A DNA stretch of 64,000 bases from Aquidulcibacter sp. (GCA_027532555.1 JAPZTJ010000032.1:62001-126000), one strand, 5' to 3'; positions 47,419 to 56,980 are shown, numbered from the stretch's first letter. The notes: generated by a model not told the origin, from the sequence alone. Program-made: numbers and translations.

Positions 47419-50400
47419 ATGGCAGATACTACTCTTTCAGGCGGTACGTTCTCTGGTGGTGATCAGAGTTCGGGGAACATCGCTTTGACGGGTTCTGCGG
47501 GGGTATCGCAAGCGGGAAGACCAGTATTGGCTGGTCCCGGATTTGTGCATTTGCGGGTTCGGTCCGCCTATTCGCTGCTCGATGGCGCGATGACGGTCAA
47601 GAAGCTCGCGGGCTTTGCCTCCAAAGCAGGTTGCGTCGCTGTCGGTATCTCGGACCCGAACCTGTTTGGTGCGCTCGAGTTTTCAGAAGCTTTGGCCGAA
47701 AAGGGCATTCAGCCCATCATGGGCCTGACGCTGCCTGTCTCCTTCCTGAGCCAAAAGGCCGGAGCGGCGGCTGGACCAGACGGTAGTTTGGCATTGATTG
47801 CTCAGAATGAGGTTGGCTGGGCCAATCTGATGGCCCTTTCCAGCCTGTCCTTTCTAGAGGTTCCAGCAGGGAGCCTGCCCCATGTCAGCCTTCAAAAGGT
47901 GTTGGAGCATAGCGAGGGCGTGATCTGCCTCACCGGGGGGCGGGAAGGGCTTCTATCGCGCGCACTGCTGGCCAATCTGAAAGCAGAAGCAGACATGTTG
48001 CTGCGCCAGTTGGCCAAGGCATTCCCAGATCGGCTTTATATCGAACTGCAACGCCACGGCATGGCCGATGAGGGCCAAATTGAGCCGCTTCTGATTGATC
48101 TAGCTTATCAAGGCAATCTTCCGCTGGTGGCGACCAATGACGTGCGCTTTGACAGCCCAGAGCGGCATCGCGCCCAAGATATTCTGATGTGCATCGGCCA
48201 GGCCACCCGCGTGGCCGATGATAAGCGCGAGCGTGTGTCGGCTAATCATTGTTTCCGTAGTGAAGCCGATATGGTCGCCCTCTTTGCGGACTTGCCCGAG
48301 GCGTTGGCCAATAGCGTGGACATTGCCCGACGTTGTGCGGTGCGCCCGCTGATGCGCGCACCTATCCTGCCGCGCTTTACCACAGCCGAAGGGCGCGATG
48401 AGCCGGAGGAATTGGCCAGCCAAGCTCGCCAAGGGCTTGAAGCGCGCCTCGCCAAGCGGCCACCCGTTGTCGCGCGCGAGATCTATGAGCAACGGTTGGA
48501 GCACGAAATCAATGTGATCAATCGCATGGGGTTTGCCGGCTACTTTTTGATCGTTGCGGACTTCATCAAATGGTCGAAGGAAAACAACATCCCCGTCGGT
48601 CCCGGTCGGGGGTCTGGCGCAGGCTCTCTCGTTGCCTATTCGCTGACTATCACTGATCTTGATCCTTTGGCCTTTGGCCTCTTGTTTGAGCGCTTCTTAA
48701 ATCCAGAACGCGTCTCCATGCCCGACTTCGATATCGATTTCTGTCAAGAGAAGCGGGATCAAGTCATTGATTATGTGCAAAAGAAATATGGTGCAGACCG
48801 GGTGGCGCAGATCATCACCTTCGGTACCTTACAGGCGCGGGCTGCGCTTCGCGATGTAGGTCGGGTCTTGGATATGTCTTATGGCCAAGTCGACCGACTG
48901 GCCAAAATGGTGCCGAACAATCCCGCTGCCCCTGTAACCTTGGCTCAAGCCATCAAGGATGAGCCGCGCCTCCAAGAAGAGCGGTCGCGTGATGCCGATG
49001 TGCGCACCCTCCTTGATGCCGCGATTGAGCTCGAAGGCCTATATCGCAACGCCTCTACCCACGCCGCTGGCGTCGTGATTGGCGACCGGCCGCTGCACGA
49101 GCTTGTGCCGCTTTACAAGGACCCCCGCTCCAGCTTGCCTGCCACTCAATTCAACATGAAATGGGTGGAACCTGCGGGCCTTGTTAAGTTCGACTTCTTG
49201 GGCCTGAAGACGCTGACGGTCATCCAGCGGGCTTTGGACTTTCTGAAAGCCCGCGACATTGCGGTCGATCTCGACACTTTGCCGTTTGATGACCCCAAAA
49301 CCTACGAGCTCTTAGCATCTGGTAAGACGATGGGCGTGTTCCAATTGGAAAGCCAAGGCATGCGCGACACGTTGCGCAAGATGCGGGCCGATACTTTAGA
49401 CGACATCATCGCTCTTATCTCGCTGTATCGCCCGGGCCCGATGAAGAATATCGAGACCTATTGTGATGTGAAGTTTGGTCGCAAAGATGCTGATTATCTT
49501 CATGAAAGTTTGGTCCAAGTTCTGAAGGAGACCCAAGGCGTCATTATCTATCAGGAGCAGGTGATGCAGATCGCCCAAATCCTGTCGGGCTATTCCTTGG
49601 GTGAGGCCGATTTGTTACGCCGCGCGATGGGTAAGAAAAAGCCTGAGGAAATGGCCAAGCAAAAGGACCGGTTCGTCAGCGGTGCCACCGAACGGGGCGT
49701 AGACGCAGAGCTTGCTGACCGTATCTTTGAGTTGGTGAGTGAGTTTGCTGGCTATGGCTTCAACAAATCCCACGCAGCTGCCTATGCCGTGATCGCCTAT
49801 CAAACCGCTTATCTGAAGGCCAATTATCCGGTCGAGTTTATGGCTGCGTCTATGTCGCTCGATATTGATGATACCGATAAATTGGGTGCCTTCATGCAAG
49901 AAGCAAAAAGCATGAAGATCAAGGTCTTGTCGCCAGATCTTAATTATTCCGGTGCTGACTTTACCGTTCAAGACAATGCCATTCGCTATGCTCTGGGCGG
50001 CATTAAGTCGGTTGGCGTGGCTGCAATGGCTCAAGTTGTTGAAATCCGCCAAGCTGGTGGCAAGTTCAAATCTCTACACGATCTGGCCGAGCGGGTTGAT
50101 CCGCGCACGTTGGGCCGTCGGACCTTGGAAACACTGGCCAAGGCCGGAGCTTTTGACTCGATTGAACCTAACCGTGCCTTGGTGTTTGCCTCATCTGACC
50201 AATTGGTGGCCCATGCCAATGCGGCCGCGTCAGATCGGCAAAGTGCGCAAACCAGCCTATTTGGCGATGCCGCCCCGCCGCCACGTGCACCCTTGCCGAG
50301 TGTGAAACCGTGGTCGGCGCAAGAACGTTTGGACAATGAGTTTGCGGCCCTTGGCCTGTTTCTGTCCGGCCATCCGCTTGACGATTTGATTGAGGCGTTG

Positions 50401-50952
50401 CGCCGCCGCCAAACCGTCTTTTTCTCTGAGATTAACTCCAAAATGCAGGGCTCAGACGCGATTTTCCGCATGGCCGGTGTTGTGCGCGCTCGCAAGGAAC
50501 GCCCAGCGCGTGATGGTGGTAAGTTTGCTTGGGTGACGTTGAGCGATCCAACGGGTGAGTTTGAGGTGATGATCATGCCTGAAACCCTCAATGAAGCCCG
50601 CGACTTTTTAGACCCTGGCACTTCGGTCAGTTTCCGGGCGAAAGCACGGCTGCGCGATGGCGACTTGAAGCTGTCGGCTGAAAAGATTGAGCTCCTCGAC
50701 CAAACCGACATGTCGGGCTGTGCCGGGATTAAGGTGTTTCTCGCGCGCGGGGCACCAATCGACGAATTAGCGCGTGTCACTGAAACCTTGCGCGGTGCCA
50801 CATCCTCCAGCTTTGGCGAATTGCGCGTTGTCCTCGAACTCGCTGATGGCCGCGAAGTCGAAATTCAGGCACCTGGTCGCTTCCCCACCGACGTGGCTGC
50901 GCGCCGGGCGTTGAAGAGCGCGTCCGGTGTGGATTTGGTGGCGGAGTTTTAG
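47419..50952 (+). CDS. dnaE: DNA polymerase III subunit alpha
   Basis: Replicative polymerase, 1177 residues from ATG 47419 (preceded by AGGTGG). PHP domain begins FVHLRVRSAYSLLDGAMTVKKL; catalytic Asp residues lie in PDFDIDF; finger and OB-domain segments (YGFNKSHAAAYAVIAYQTAYLKANYPVEF; VMIMPETLNEARDFL) are normal. Odd point: about 45 Gly/Ser/Thr-rich residues precede the PHP domain, which in most DnaE starts within 5-10 residues. A start at an internal GTG/TTG near 47527-47545 would remove them. Confidence 0.96.
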   Translation: MADTTLSGGTFSGGDQSSGNIALTGSAGVSQAGRPVLAGPGFVHLRVRSAYSLLDGAMTVKKLAGFASKAGCVAVGISDPNLFGALEFSEALAEKGIQPIMGLTLPVSFLSQKAGAAAGPDGSLALIAQNEVGWANLMALSSLSFLEVPAGSLPHVSLQKVLEHSEGVICLTGGREGLLSRALLANLKAEADMLLRQLAKAFPDRLYIELQRHGMADEGQIEPLLIDLAYQGNLPLVATNDVRFDSPERHRAQDILMCIGQATRVADDKRERVSANHCFRSEADMVALFADLPEALANSVDIARRCAVRPLMRAPILPRFTTAEGRDEPEELASQARQGLEARLAKRPPVVAREIYEQRLEHEINVINRMGFAGYFLIVADFIKWSKENNIPVGPGRGSGAGSLVAYSLTITDLDPLAFGLLFERFLNPERVSMPDFDIDFCQEKRDQVIDYVQKKYGADRVAQIITFGTLQARAALRDVGRVLDMSYGQVDRLAKMVPNNPAAPVTLAQAIKDEPRLQEERSRDADVRTLLDAAIELEGLYRNASTHAAGVVIGDRPLHELVPLYKDPRSSLPATQFNMKWVEPAGLVKFDFLGLKTLTVIQRALDFLKARDIAVDLDTLPFDDPKTYELLASGKTMGVFQLESQGMRDTLRKMRADTLDDIIALISLYRPGPMKNIETYCDVKFGRKDADYLHESLVQVLKETQGVIIYQEQVMQIAQILSGYSLGEADLLRRAMGKKKPEEMAKQKDRFVSGATERGVDAELADRIFELVSEFAGYGFNKSHAAAYAVIAYQTAYLKANYPVEFMAASMSLDIDDTDKLGAFMQEAKSMKIKVLSPDLNYSGADFTVQDNAIRYALGGIKSVGVAAMAQVVEIRQAGGKFKSLHDLAERVDPRTLGRRTLETLAKAGAFDSIEPNRALVFASSDQLVAHANAAASDRQSAQTSLFGDAAPPPRAPLPSVKPWSAQERLDNEFAALGLFLSGHPLDDLIEALRRRQTVFFSEINSKMQGSDAIFRMAGVVRARKERPARDGGKFAWVTLSDPTGEFEVMIMPETLNEARDFLDPGTSVSFRAKARLRDGDLKLSAEKIELLDQTDMSGCAGIKVFLARGAPIDELARVTETLRGATSSSFGELRVVLELADGREVEIQAPGRFPTDVAARRALKSASGVDLVAEF

Positions 50953-51224
50953 GGGGACAACAGGTTAGTTTGTCTGCTTGTGCTTAACTAAACCACTTGG
51001 ACGGGTTTCAGGTATCGCTCTGCTTGCCTTGAAGCCCTAGGACGATTGTCTCTGCGCAGGTTGGGGAGCCAAGCGGTTTATCAACTTAGTCGACGAAGCC
51101 AATTGCGCACTTTGACACCCCATCTTGAAGGCTGAAACTCGAATTGGGCCTTTGGCACAGCACAGCCTGCGGCAATGGCCGTCCAAGTCGAAAGAGCCGA
51201 AGCCAGCACTAACGCAAACGAAAT

Positions 51225-51248
51225 GGCGCAGTCCGACCGGACTGCGCC
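51225..51248 (-). terminator. hairpin terminator after lexA
   Basis: GGCGCAGTCC and GGACTGCGCC pair perfectly around a 4-nt loop, 23 bp beyond the lexA stop; on the minus strand ATTTCGTTTG follows, a weak U-tract. The gap between dnaE and lexA (50953-51270) otherwise shows no gene. Confidence 0.6.
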
Positions 51249-51270
51249 CTACCTCAGCCCCAAACCACCC

Positions 51271-51966
51271 CTAATACCGTCGATAAAGCCCCGCCAGCAC
51301 GCCTTGAACCTTTACCCGATCTGGCCCGAAGATACGGGTTTCGTAGCGGGGGTTGGCAGCTTCCAAAGCAATAGACTGGCCGCGACGGCGCAGGCGCTTG
51401 AGTGTGGCTTCTTCATCATCGACCAAGGCAACAACGATCTCGCCCGATTGGGCATCATCGGTGCGGCGGATGATGACGAAGTCGCCTTCCAAGATACCGG
51501 CATCAATCATGGAATCGCCTTTGACTTCTAAGGCAAAGTGCAGGGCAGGGTCTAATTGGTCGGGTGCTGCAATCCGATCAATCTCATGCTGGATGGCTGC
51601 GATAGGCACACCCGCTGCGATGCGGCCCAAGACCGCGATATCATTGGCTGCTGAAGGCGGGGTGACCGGGATCGAGGGGGCAGGTTTTGAGCCCACAACC
51701 AGTGGCGTGAACGGTTGGCGACCTTTGGGTGGGGCGGCTGTGGTTGCACTATCAGGCAGCTTCAAGACTTCCAGTGCGCGGGCACGATGAGCGAGGCGGC
51801 GCAGAAACCCGCGTTCTTCAAGAGCCGTAATCAGGCGGTGAATGCCCGATTTTGATGCCAAGTCCAACGCATCCTTCATCTCGTCAAAGGATGGCGAGAC
51901 GCCGGTTTCCTTGAGACGCTCATGAATGAACAGCAAAAGCTCTCGTTGTTTGGACGTCAGCATCAA
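51271..51966 (-). CDS. lexA: SOS repressor LexA
   Basis: Self-cleaving SOS repressor, 231 residues. N-terminal winged helix ([44 protein letters not shown]), a Pro/Ala-rich linker, then the S24 domain with cleavage site Ala118-Gly119 (GRIAAGVPI), catalytic Ser152 (GDSMID) and Lys190 (EATLKR). Start Met1 or Met2 (51963). Two LexA boxes lie upstream, so autoregulation is expected. Confidence 0.97.
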   Translation of the reverse strand: MMLTSKQRELLLFIHERLKETGVSPSFDEMKDALDLASKSGIHRLITALEERGFLRRLAHRARALEVLKLPDSATTAAPPKGRQPFTPLVVGSKPAPSIPVTPPSAANDIAVLGRIAAGVPIAAIQHEIDRIAAPDQLDPALHFALEVKGDSMIDAGILEGDFVIIRRTDDAQSGEIVVALVDDEEATLKRLRRRGQSIALEAANPRYETRIFGPDRVKVQGVLAGLYRRY

Positions 51967-52026
51967 CTTCCCCTATCTTGCGGAGCGCGCGCACACGCCA
52001 GCCCCTGTCAAATCCGATTGCACCGT

Positions 52027-52041
52027 GAACGATGCACGAAC
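52027..52041. promoter_or_regulatory. LexA (SOS) box 1, perfect
   Basis: GAAC-GATGCAC-GAAC is a perfect alphaproteobacterial SOS box read from the minus strand (GTTC-N7-GTTC), 61 bp upstream of the lexA start. Confidence 0.8.
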
Positions 52042-52052
52042 AAAGTGGCGAT

Positions 52053-52067
52053 GTTCTAACTCTGTTC
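52053..52067. promoter_or_regulatory. LexA (SOS) box 2, perfect
   Basis: GTTC-TAACTCT-GTTC is a second perfect SOS box in the opposite orientation, its start 26 bp from the start of box 1. The pair sits in the divergent region between lexA and gltX, so both promoters could be touched. Confidence 0.8.
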
Positions 52068-52186
52068 CGTTTTTTCGTCTATAGGCTAATGAAAATTTTT
52101 CCGCAGCCCCAAGATGGCTTACCTACACATGCCCCTCTCGCCTGTCGGCGGCATGACTGCTAAGTCAGCCGTGATAGGAAAGAAAC

Positions 52187-53521
52187 ATGAAAGTCAGATT
52201 TGCCCCTTCGCCAACCGGCAAGCTTCACGTCGGCAATGTCATCACGGCATTGCGCAATTGGTTGTTTGTGCGCCAACATGGCGGCACCTTCCTGTTGCGG
52301 ATTGATGACACCGATACGGCGCGTTCTACTCAGGCCTATGAGGATGGCATTCGCACGGACCTGACTTGGCTTGGCCTGACCTGGGATGAGGAAGCGCGGC
52401 AGTCGGCTCGCTTTGATATTTACGACAAGGCGCGCGATCGGCTGATCGAAGCAGGCCTGCTCTATCCCTGCTATGAGACGTCGGAAGAATTGGATCGTAA
52501 GCGCAAGATCGCACTGTCGCGCAAGCTGCCCCCGGTTTATGACCGCGCAGCTCTTGCCCTCACAGATGCAGACAAGGCCGCCTTTGAAGCCGAGGGGCGC
52601 AAGCCCCACTGGCGCTTTAAACTCTCAGGCAAGCGGGTAGCTTGGCAGGATTTGATCCGGGGTGAGCAAACGGTCGATACAGCCTCGATGTCTGATCCAG
52701 TGCTGATCCGTGAAGATGGGGCTTACCTCTATACGTTGCCGTCGGTCGTGGACGATGTGGACTTGGGCGTCACCCACGTGATCCGCGGCGAAGACCACGT
52801 GACCAATACGGGCGCGCAGGCTGAGATTTTCGAAGCGCTGACGGGCGGCAAGCGCCCTGAGTTCGGCCATTTCCCGCTGTTGGTCGGTGCCGATGGTGAG
52901 ACCTTGTCCAAGCGCATTGGCTCTCTATCGGTTGAGAGCCTGCGCGAGCAGGGGGTTGCACCCTTGGCGGTTTTGTCCCTGATGGCACGGATCGGCACAT
53001 CGGACCCGGTTGAGGCTGTCGACAATTTGGACGCGCTGGTTGCTGGCTTTGATTTTGGTAAGATCGGCCGCGCGCCAGCCCGTTTTGACCCTGAAGACGT
53101 TCGCCGTCTGGATGCGCAATTGCTGCAGCATGCCGATTATGCGACGATCCAGCCGCGCCTAGCCGCGGTTGATTGCGATCTGGGTGAAGCTTTCTGGCTG
53201 GCCGTTCGCGGCAACCTTGCAAAATTTGACGATGTGGCGCTGTGGGCCAAAGTGGTTCAAGGCCCGATTGAGCCTCAGATTGATGAGCCAGACTTCATCG
53301 CCACTGCGCTGGGTCTGCTGCCTGTTGGTCCGTATGATGAAACATCATGGTCGGGCTTTACAGAGGCAGTGAAGGCGGCGACCGGGGCAAAAGGCAAAGG
53401 CCTCTTCATGCCCTTGCGCAAGGCTCTCACGGGCCAAGAACATGGGCCAGAGATGAAGTGGATCTTCATGCTGATCGGCCCAGAGCGTGCTGCAAGCCGT
53501 TTGGCGGGTAGGGCGTCCTAG
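52187..53521 (+). CDS. gltX: glutamyl-tRNA synthetase
   Basis: Class I aminoacyl-tRNA synthetase, 444 residues. HIGH-type motif RFAPSPTGKLHVGNVITALRNWLF, LLRIDDTDTARST, and KMSKS-type motif ETLSKRIGS. The GKLHVGN variant and short anticodon domain suggest the GltX2-like paralogue group common in alphaproteobacteria, which may serve a subset of tRNAs; a second gltX elsewhere would be expected. Its stop codon overlaps the convergent TetR gene stop. Confidence 0.94.
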   Translation: MKVRFAPSPTGKLHVGNVITALRNWLFVRQHGGTFLLRIDDTDTARSTQAYEDGIRTDLTWLGLTWDEEARQSARFDIYDKARDRLIEAGLLYPCYETSEELDRKRKIALSRKLPPVYDRAALALTDADKAAFEAEGRKPHWRFKLSGKRVAWQDLIRGEQTVDTASMSDPVLIREDGAYLYTLPSVVDDVDLGVTHVIRGEDHVTNTGAQAEIFEALTGGKRPEFGHFPLLVGADGETLSKRIGSLSVESLREQGVAPLAVLSLMARIGTSDPVEAVDNLDALVAGFDFGKIGRAPARFDPEDVRRLDAQLLQHADYATIQPRLAAVDCDLGEAFWLAVRGNLAKFDDVALWAKVVQGPIEPQIDEPDFIATALGLLPVGPYDETSWSGFTEAVKAATGAKGKGLFMPLRKALTGQEHGPEMKWIFMLIGPERAASRLAGRAS

Positions 53522-54558
53522 GCTGTTTTAGCCAGATGGGCTTCTAACTCCCCATCCCAATTCATTTTCTTGCGCATCGCGTGGAATTGAGGGGTGCCGT
53601 GGATTTTGAAAAACTCATCCGTGATGCGCCAGGATTCTTTAAACCAAGAGCTTTTGGGCAGCGCGGCCACGCCTTCGCGCATGAAGAGTCCAATCGGGAT
53701 TGCCGTTGGTCCTTGGAAGGTGTGGATTAGGTCCCAGCTTGTCGGTTCCTTGATGTAACCTTCGGCGTAAAGCTTGGCGAAGCGTTTTTGCCAGGTCAGG
53801 CCCTCGAGTTGGACTTTAATCTCGCTAAAGCGCTGCATTTGCACAATTTCTGATGGTTCACCACGTAACTGGTCTAGGGACCATGCATTTTTGGATTGAA
53901 CATCAAAAAACACTTCAAAAAAGACGGATGCATAGTGAGTAAATTCAACCAAGGGGTTGGCGGCTTGGATATCTCGCTCAAGCCACGCCAAATAAATGCT
54001 GACTCCTAGTCCATACGCAGCCTGATAGAGGTCCCAATTTGTCGGGTAGAGGCGATAAAGCGTCGCGGTGGAGACACCGGCCTGCTTGGCAATACTTGCC
54101 ATGCGTAGCTTTTGAAAGCCTTGCGTATAGATAACAATAGTCGCCGAGGCGACGATGCGGCCTCGGCGATTGGTGACGTCCAACCTATTCGGGCTTTTGG
54201 TCAGCATACGCTGCAACTCTAGCATCATTAATTCGTGCGCACTTGCCGGCGTAGGATTGACTCGTAGCGAGTTCTCTAAGTCCTTCAGAAATGGAAGATG
54301 GCTTTCTATCGATCCATAGAAGTTTGGTTCATCAATTTCCTGAATCGGTGTTTTTTCTAGGCTTCCGCCGTCTAAAAAGGCAATGTTCGATTGCTGCCGT
54401 ACAGATCGAAACTTGGCTGTGCCATAAACAAGATAAAATTCTTCAACGATTTTGACGGCTTCATGATACCAGCTGGTGGCTGGCTGATAAGGCTTGCCAA
54501 GGTCGCCATACCAGCTTCTGGTTCTTACTTCGATGTCACCAACTAGCCTGGTGAACAT
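53518..54558 (-). CDS. TetR-family regulator, 3' part of a split double-TetR gene
   Basis: 346 residues. The first ~60 are the C-terminal end of a TetR protein (VRTRSWYGDLGKPYQP, IVEEFYLVYGTAKFRSVR), and residues ~125-345 are a complete second TetR module with helix-turn-helix MASIAKQAGVSTATLYRLYP. This frame continues in phase from the upstream frame 54598-55101, separated only by a TGA at 54598-54600. The intact ancestor was therefore one protein of about 527 residues with two fused TetR repeats. Downstream expression from ATG 54558 would need reinitiation; no good ribosome-binding site is visible. Confidence 0.65.
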   Translation of the reverse strand: MFTRLVGDIEVRTRSWYGDLGKPYQPATSWYHEAVKIVEEFYLVYGTAKFRSVRQQSNIAFLDGGSLEKTPIQEIDEPNFYGSIESHLPFLKDLENSLRVNPTPASAHELMMLELQRMLTKSPNRLDVTNRRGRIVASATIVIYTQGFQKLRMASIAKQAGVSTATLYRLYPTNWDLYQAAYGLGVSIYLAWLERDIQAANPLVEFTHYASVFFEVFFDVQSKNAWSLDQLRGEPSEIVQMQRFSEIKVQLEGLTWQKRFAKLYAEGYIKEPTSWDLIHTFQGPTAIPIGLFMREGVAALPKSSWFKESWRITDEFFKIHGTPQFHAMRKKMNWDGELEAHLAKTA

Positions 54559-54597
54559 TATTTGCCGGTCTTTGTTCTCAACAAACCCATCAGCAAT

Positions 54598-55101
54598 TCA
54601 TCGGTCGATCGTGGTTTCTACAAAATGTCTGAATTCTTGACTGATCCCCGCTGCAATCACGCGTGCATCTGCGGTGATCTCGGTTTCAGTTTGCAGGATA
54701 AAGCCCTGAATAAAGTAAAACAATTGGACACTGGCTTGCTGCCAGATCAATGTGAGATGATAGGTCAATTCAATAAGGTTACGAAATGGGTGAGGATGTT
54801 GTGGGGCGTCCAAAACCATGTCTAAAAGGAGCTGATTGCCCAGTTTAAGCGCGTCGAGGTAAAGCTGATTGCGATCTGGGTAGAGACGACAGAGCGTGGC
54901 CGTCGACACGCCCGCTTGGCTGGCGACCCGTGTTACATTGGCCTCGTTGAAGCCAGCTTCTAGCCACTCTTTTAATTCGCTCGCGCAGATTAGTTTTTTG
55001 CGCGTTTCGTCATCTTGCCGCTTAGCTTGTGCCACTAAGAGCGTTTTAATTTTCGACTCAAAGTTATGGCTCTTCGTGGGCCGCTGATTTTGCGCATCCA
55101 T
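54598..55101 (-). CDS. TetR-family regulator, 5' part of a split double-TetR gene
   Basis: 167 residues: a TetR DNA-binding domain (LKEWLEAGFNEANVTRVASQAGVSTATLCRLYPDRNQLYLDALKLG, about 43-88) and most of the ligand domain. It stops at TGA exactly where its paralogue at 55260-56060 reads on (RIASLIQEG versus TTIDR-stop-IADG). It looks like a nonsense mutation in a longer gene; the truncated form would keep the DNA-binding domain. A shared AAGTAA-type half-site lies about 90 bp upstream. Confidence 0.65.
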   Translation of the reverse strand: MDAQNQRPTKSHNFESKIKTLLVAQAKRQDDETRKKLICASELKEWLEAGFNEANVTRVASQAGVSTATLCRLYPDRNQLYLDALKLGNQLLLDMVLDAPQHPHPFRNLIELTYHLTLIWQQASVQLFYFIQGFILQTETEITADARVIAAGISQEFRHFVETTIDR

Positions 55102-55187
55102 TTGTATTCTTCCAACAATTTCTAGGTTTTTGTTCTACCTGTGCTGTTTAAATAAATGTCGGGAGAAGCTATTGTGAAAGTCCCGGC

Positions 55188-55200
55188 TTAGCTTAAGTAA
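55188..55200. promoter_or_regulatory. TetR-array half-site upstream of the split gene
   Basis: TTAGCTTAAGTAA, about 90 bp upstream of the start at 55101. It shares TTAGCT(T)AAGTAA with the site upstream of the next paralogue (56127-56139), suggesting a common operator half-site. Confidence 0.4.
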
Positions 55201-55259
55201 CTAAAAACTATACGATTTTCTGCGATCATTGCTCAGGGTTGATTGAGCTGTGGTAACTT

Positions 55260-56060
55260 CTAAGGCTCTGCGGTTGCATCAACTGCCCGATTGTTGCGCA
55301 GCGTTTGCAGATCAAGCTCAGTAGTTAAGTCAGACCAGTCGCGAGCAAAACTTGGACGCAGAGACTGATACTTCTCGGTGCCGAATCTCGCAAAGAAGTT
55401 CTCAACAATGTTGGTAATCTCTTGGAGCCACTCACCGTCGGGAGTATAACTGCTGCGGCTCGTTTGATACCAATGCGATGTCTGGGCTTCGATTGGAGCG
55501 GTTAGGCGGAAAATCATATGGTTGAGAGAGGCAGGGCGCAAAAGACCCTCTTGTATCAACGAAGCGATGCGATCGTGCCAAAACTGCTTGAGTTCGGCGT
55601 TGCCAGCCAACGCGATGACACTGGCCAGCTCTCTCACGTGGGAATCCATCCGAATCAAGATGGTTTGGCATAGCGAGAATTGTTTGAAATAGGGTTCTTG
55701 CAAAATGGACGCATAGTGCTGTGCCAATTCAAGCAAGTCCAACATCGGATCTGGCTGCGACGGACATTTTTTCATCGCCTCGACAATTAATTGTTGTCCA
55801 AGAGCCAATGCTTCCAGGTGTAGATCAGCGCGGTTGGGGAATAATCGATCGAGGGTCGCAGACGTTAGACCAGCGCGCGCAGCAATGCTTGGCATTTGGG
55901 CGCTTAAGAAACCCACTTCCGCCCATTCTTGCAGAACTGCAGCCAAGACGAGATATGAGCGCGTGCCGTCATCTTGACGCGACATCGTCACCGACAATCG
56001 TTCGGATATCTGCTGTTCGAAAAACAGGTTCGGCTTAGGATGAGCTGGCGCAGCAGTCAT
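55260..56060 (-). CDS. TetR/AcrR family transcriptional regulator (paralogue B)
   Basis: 266 residues. Helix-turn-helix at about 52-75 (MPSIAARAGLTSATLDRLFPNRADLHLEALALG), with an N-terminal extension of about 30 residues. The C-terminal domain ends in the motif seen in all paralogues here (ITNIVENFFARFGTEKYQSLRPSF). The ligand and targets are unknown. It is one of four related modules in tandem on the minus strand and is complete. Confidence 0.8.
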   Translation of the reverse strand: MTAAPAHPKPNLFFEQQISERLSVTMSRQDDGTRSYLVLAAVLQEWAEVGFLSAQMPSIAARAGLTSATLDRLFPNRADLHLEALALGQQLIVEAMKKCPSQPDPMLDLLELAQHYASILQEPYFKQFSLCQTILIRMDSHVRELASVIALAGNAELKQFWHDRIASLIQEGLLRPASLNHMIFRLTAPIEAQTSHWYQTSRSSYTPDGEWLQEITNIVENFFARFGTEKYQSLRPSFARDWSDLTTELDLQTLRNNRAVDATAEP

Positions 56061-56126
56061 GACTAACCCTTTTTGAGCCTTTCCTCGGGTCGGTTCGCCA
56101 AATAGAGTGCAAGTCGAGCGAGTTGG

Positions 56127-56139
56127 TTAGCTAAGTAAA
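56127..56139. promoter_or_regulatory. TetR-array half-site upstream of paralogue B
   Basis: TTAGCTAAGTAAA, about 70 bp upstream of the start at 56060; similar to the sites at 55188-55200 and 57167-57183. Confidence 0.4.
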
Positions 56140-56176
56140 GGCTGATCATTTTTTGTCCTTTAGGAGTCAATAAAAC

Positions 56177-56980
56177 TTAAAAAGCTGCTATGTCGAAATC
56201 CGAATTAGAGAAGACTTTTTGCTGCTTGAATTTTTCAGTGCCATAGAGCTTGAAAAAATCGCAAACGACTTGTTGGACATCGGCTGGCCAATTGCCATCA
56301 GGCGCATTCGCTATTGGCCCCAATTTGAAACAAGGGACTGCCTGTATTTCAAAGGCACTTGCAAGATGGCATCTCTGCGCCTCAAATTGATCCAGCCGGA
56401 CCCAGCCCGCGTCAGCCCATTTTTGGACCTTGGCGTACCAGATCTGTTTGATCTTGGCATGATTTTCGTTTGCGATTGCGCTGACATCTGCTTGGAACTC
56501 GGGATCGAGCAACATAGAGCTTTGGGCAATTAGCATTTGCTGTGGTGCGGGTTGGGATAATGTCTCAACGTAATTGCAAAGCATGGCTGTTAAGTCGCGG
56601 ATCGGATTTGGATCTTTGCGATAGGTTGCAAGCGCATCCAGCAGGATTGCATGGCCGAAGCTGAGGGCTTCGCAAAACAGGATCCTCTTGTCTTGGAACT
56701 GCTGATAAAGGCTTGCCGTCGACATGCCGGCACGGTTCGCGATGCTAGCAACTTGTGCCTTTGCAAAACCAACCTCAGTCCATTCCTGCAGAACGCTTGC
56801 AAGCGTGCGATTTCTGCGAGCTGTAAGGTCATGGCGGCGAACAGCAGCCTTGAGATAGCGTTGTACTTGATTGTCGAAAGCACGGCCACCGGCAAGAGTG
56901 CTGCCGTCAGACTCCATCGCTGTTCTGCCCAGACTTTCATCCTCTTGCAGCGCAAGCATAAAGTTATCCACTTCCATCAA
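56177..56980 (-). CDS. TetR/AcrR family transcriptional regulator (paralogue C)
   Basis: 267 residues. Helix-turn-helix VASIANRAGMSTASLYQQFQDKRILFCEALSFG at about 76-108; a C-terminal end (VVCDFFKLYGTEKFKQQKVF) matches its neighbours. The N-terminus of about 45 residues is unlike the other paralogues. First gene of the array; the AT-rich region with the palindromic operator lies upstream. Confidence 0.8.
   Translation of the reverse strand: MMEVDNFMLALQEDESLGRTAMESDGSTLAGGRAFDNQVQRYLKAAVRRHDLTARRNRTLASVLQEWTEVGFAKAQVASIANRAGMSTASLYQQFQDKRILFCEALSFGHAILLDALATYRKDPNPIRDLTAMLCNYVETLSQPAPQQMLIAQSSMLLDPEFQADVSAIANENHAKIKQIWYAKVQKWADAGWVRLDQFEAQRCHLASAFEIQAVPCFKLGPIANAPDGNWPADVQQVVCDFFKLYGTEKFKQQKVFSNSDFDIAAF

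Noticed and set aside
51175-51531. Plus-strand frame before and over the lexA end
   Set aside because: Mostly antisense to lexA; nothing recognisable.
54598-54600. TGA as a selenocysteine or readthrough codon
   Set aside because: No SECIS-like structure was recognised, and a Leu occupies this place in the paralogue; a nonsense mutation is simpler.
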